Positions 7,012 through 7,249 of a DNA stretch of 7,249 nt are shown one piece after another. The position numbers and the translations under genes were made by a program. This DNA comes from an uncultured bacterium (GTDB lineage: Bacteria; Planctomycetota; UBA1135; GCA-002686595), in NCBI GenBank assembly GCA_913058555.1, contig CAJXRJ010000388.1:1-7249 (forward strand), written 5' to 3'. The notes beneath the pieces are model-generated. The model made no database searches and was not told where the DNA came from. It saw only the letters and a program-made list of their open reading frames with translations. The number at the start of each line of letters is the position of its first letter. Position 1 is the stretch's first letter.

Positions 7012-7066
7012 AAAGAAAGCGGCCGCCCCCAGCAACTTGAATCGTTGGGGGGCGGCCGCTTCCTTT
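7012..7066. terminator. Strong bidirectional hairpin terminator between convergent genes
   Basis: A 14-bp stem pairs AAGCGGCCGCCCCC (7017-7030) with its complement at 7048-7061. It continues inward, past a 2-nt AG bulge, with CAAC (7033-7036) and GTTG (7044-7047) around a 7-nt loop. Outside one mismatch, AAAG (7012-7015) pairs with CTTT (7063-7066), so the stem is flanked by A-rich and T-rich sides in both directions. It lies 28 nt after the stop of the secreted-protein gene and 27 nt after the stop of the converging gene. That symmetric placement suits a shared terminator. The T-tract is interrupted (TTCCTTT), but the stem is very stable. Confidence 0.9.
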
Positions 7067-7093
7067 CGCCAACAAGCTGGCGACGCTACTTGA

Positions 7094-7202
7094 TCACGGG
7101 GCGGCGCAGAAGGTGACTTCGATGCCGTTCGAGAAGTTGTAGCCGGCGCCGATGGTGTCGCGGTGCCAGAACTGGAAGCGGGCCGTGTCGCCGTTCATGA
7201 TC
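7094..7202 (-). CDS. Partial CDS: C-terminus of a secreted protein with the planctomycete NSTG-type C-terminal domain
   Basis: Reading leftward from the genomic end, the minus strand encodes 35 residues ending in a TGA at 7094-7096: I-M-N-G-D-T-A-R, then FQFWHRDTIGAGYNFSNGIE and VTFCAAP. This is the closing segment of the same domain that ends the plus-strand gene at 6983. Here it has the canonical form, with the aromatic F-Q-F-W-H-R-D, S-N-G and V-T-F motifs, plus a terminal cysteine the neighbour lacks. The methionine at 7198 is internal to the domain and is probably not a start. The 5' part is missing because the contig runs into sequencing adapter at 7203. What lies N-terminal to this domain cannot be known from here. 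Confidence 0.8.
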
Positions 7203-7249
7203 CTGTCTCTTATACACATCTGACGCTGCCGACGATATGCAGTGTGTAG
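7203..7249. other. Residual Illumina Nextera adapter (artefact, not genome)
   Basis: Positions 7203-7221 are exactly the 19-bp Tn5 mosaic end in the orientation read through from an insert (CTGTCTCTTATACACATCT). Positions 7222-7235 are the complement of the Nextera read-1 linker (GACGCTGCCGACGA). Positions 7236-7243 (TATGCAGT) are the complement of i5 index ACTGCATA, which I recall as N/S506. GTGTAG at 7244-7249 begins the complement of the P5 sequence. The order matches a library molecule with no gaps. Genomic sequence ends at or just before 7202. Confidence 0.98.

Noticed and set aside
7019..7059. Paired GCGGCCGC (NotI) sites as a sign of cloning-vector sequence
   Set aside because: Both sites are simply the two arms of the terminator stem, and the surrounding sequence is natural. 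A third copy at 3640-3647 is expected at this GC content.
7097..7198. A complete 34-residue small protein starting at the ATG at 7198
   Set aside because: The sequence is the interior and end of a known larger C-terminal domain, and the frame continues upstream to the genomic edge. It is a truncated gene, not a small ORF.
7203..7221. Tn5/IS50 mosaic end suggesting a transposon insertion
   Set aside because: It is followed directly by the Nextera linker, an i5 index and the P5 start, so it comes from library preparation, not from a transposon in the genome.

Overview
The window is a GC-rich bacterial contig end. It most likely comes from a deep-branching planctomycete (Planctomycetota). The best pointer is a C-terminal domain seen twice at the right end: an N-S-T-G motif after a cysteine, a second G-x-x-C-L cysteine, and a closing segment of the type F-Q-x-W-x-R-D...S-(N/D)-x-x-x-V-T-F. 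I recall this domain as very abundant in secreted proteins of planctomycetes such as the Saltatorellus/Poly30 lineage. That attribution is from memory, not from a search.

Layout. Three genes lie head to tail on the minus strand, read right to left: murJ (lipid II flippase, 5488 to 3776), nrdJ (adenosylcobalamin-dependent class II ribonucleotide reductase, 3589 to 872) and a predicted M14-family zinc peptidase lipoprotein (878 to 63). nrdJ and the peptidase overlap by 7 nt, which suggests translational coupling. murJ and nrdJ are separated by a 186-nt gap rich in inverted repeats. On the plus strand, diverging from murJ, is a secreted beta-propeller-like protein (5706 to 6983). A strong symmetric hairpin terminator (7012-7066) follows it. 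Beyond that is the 3' end of a converging minus-strand gene that carries the same planctomycete C-terminal domain.

The last 47 bases (7203-7249) are not genome. They are Illumina Nextera adapter: the Tn5 mosaic end, the read-1 linker, an 8-base i5 index and the start of P5. The converging gene is therefore cut by the contig end, not by a biological event.

How the genes work together: MurJ (peptidoglycan precursor export) and the M14 peptidase (possibly a murein-peptide hydrolase) may both concern the cell wall. nrdJ supplies dNTPs. The association may simply be growth-related housekeeping. I see no defence system, mobile element, CRISPR array, tRNA or rRNA. The most unexplained structure is a long imperfect inverted repeat centred near 5537.5 in the murJ/secreted-protein divergent region. 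Next is the structured leader of nrdJ. No stretch over 300 bases lacks a gene.
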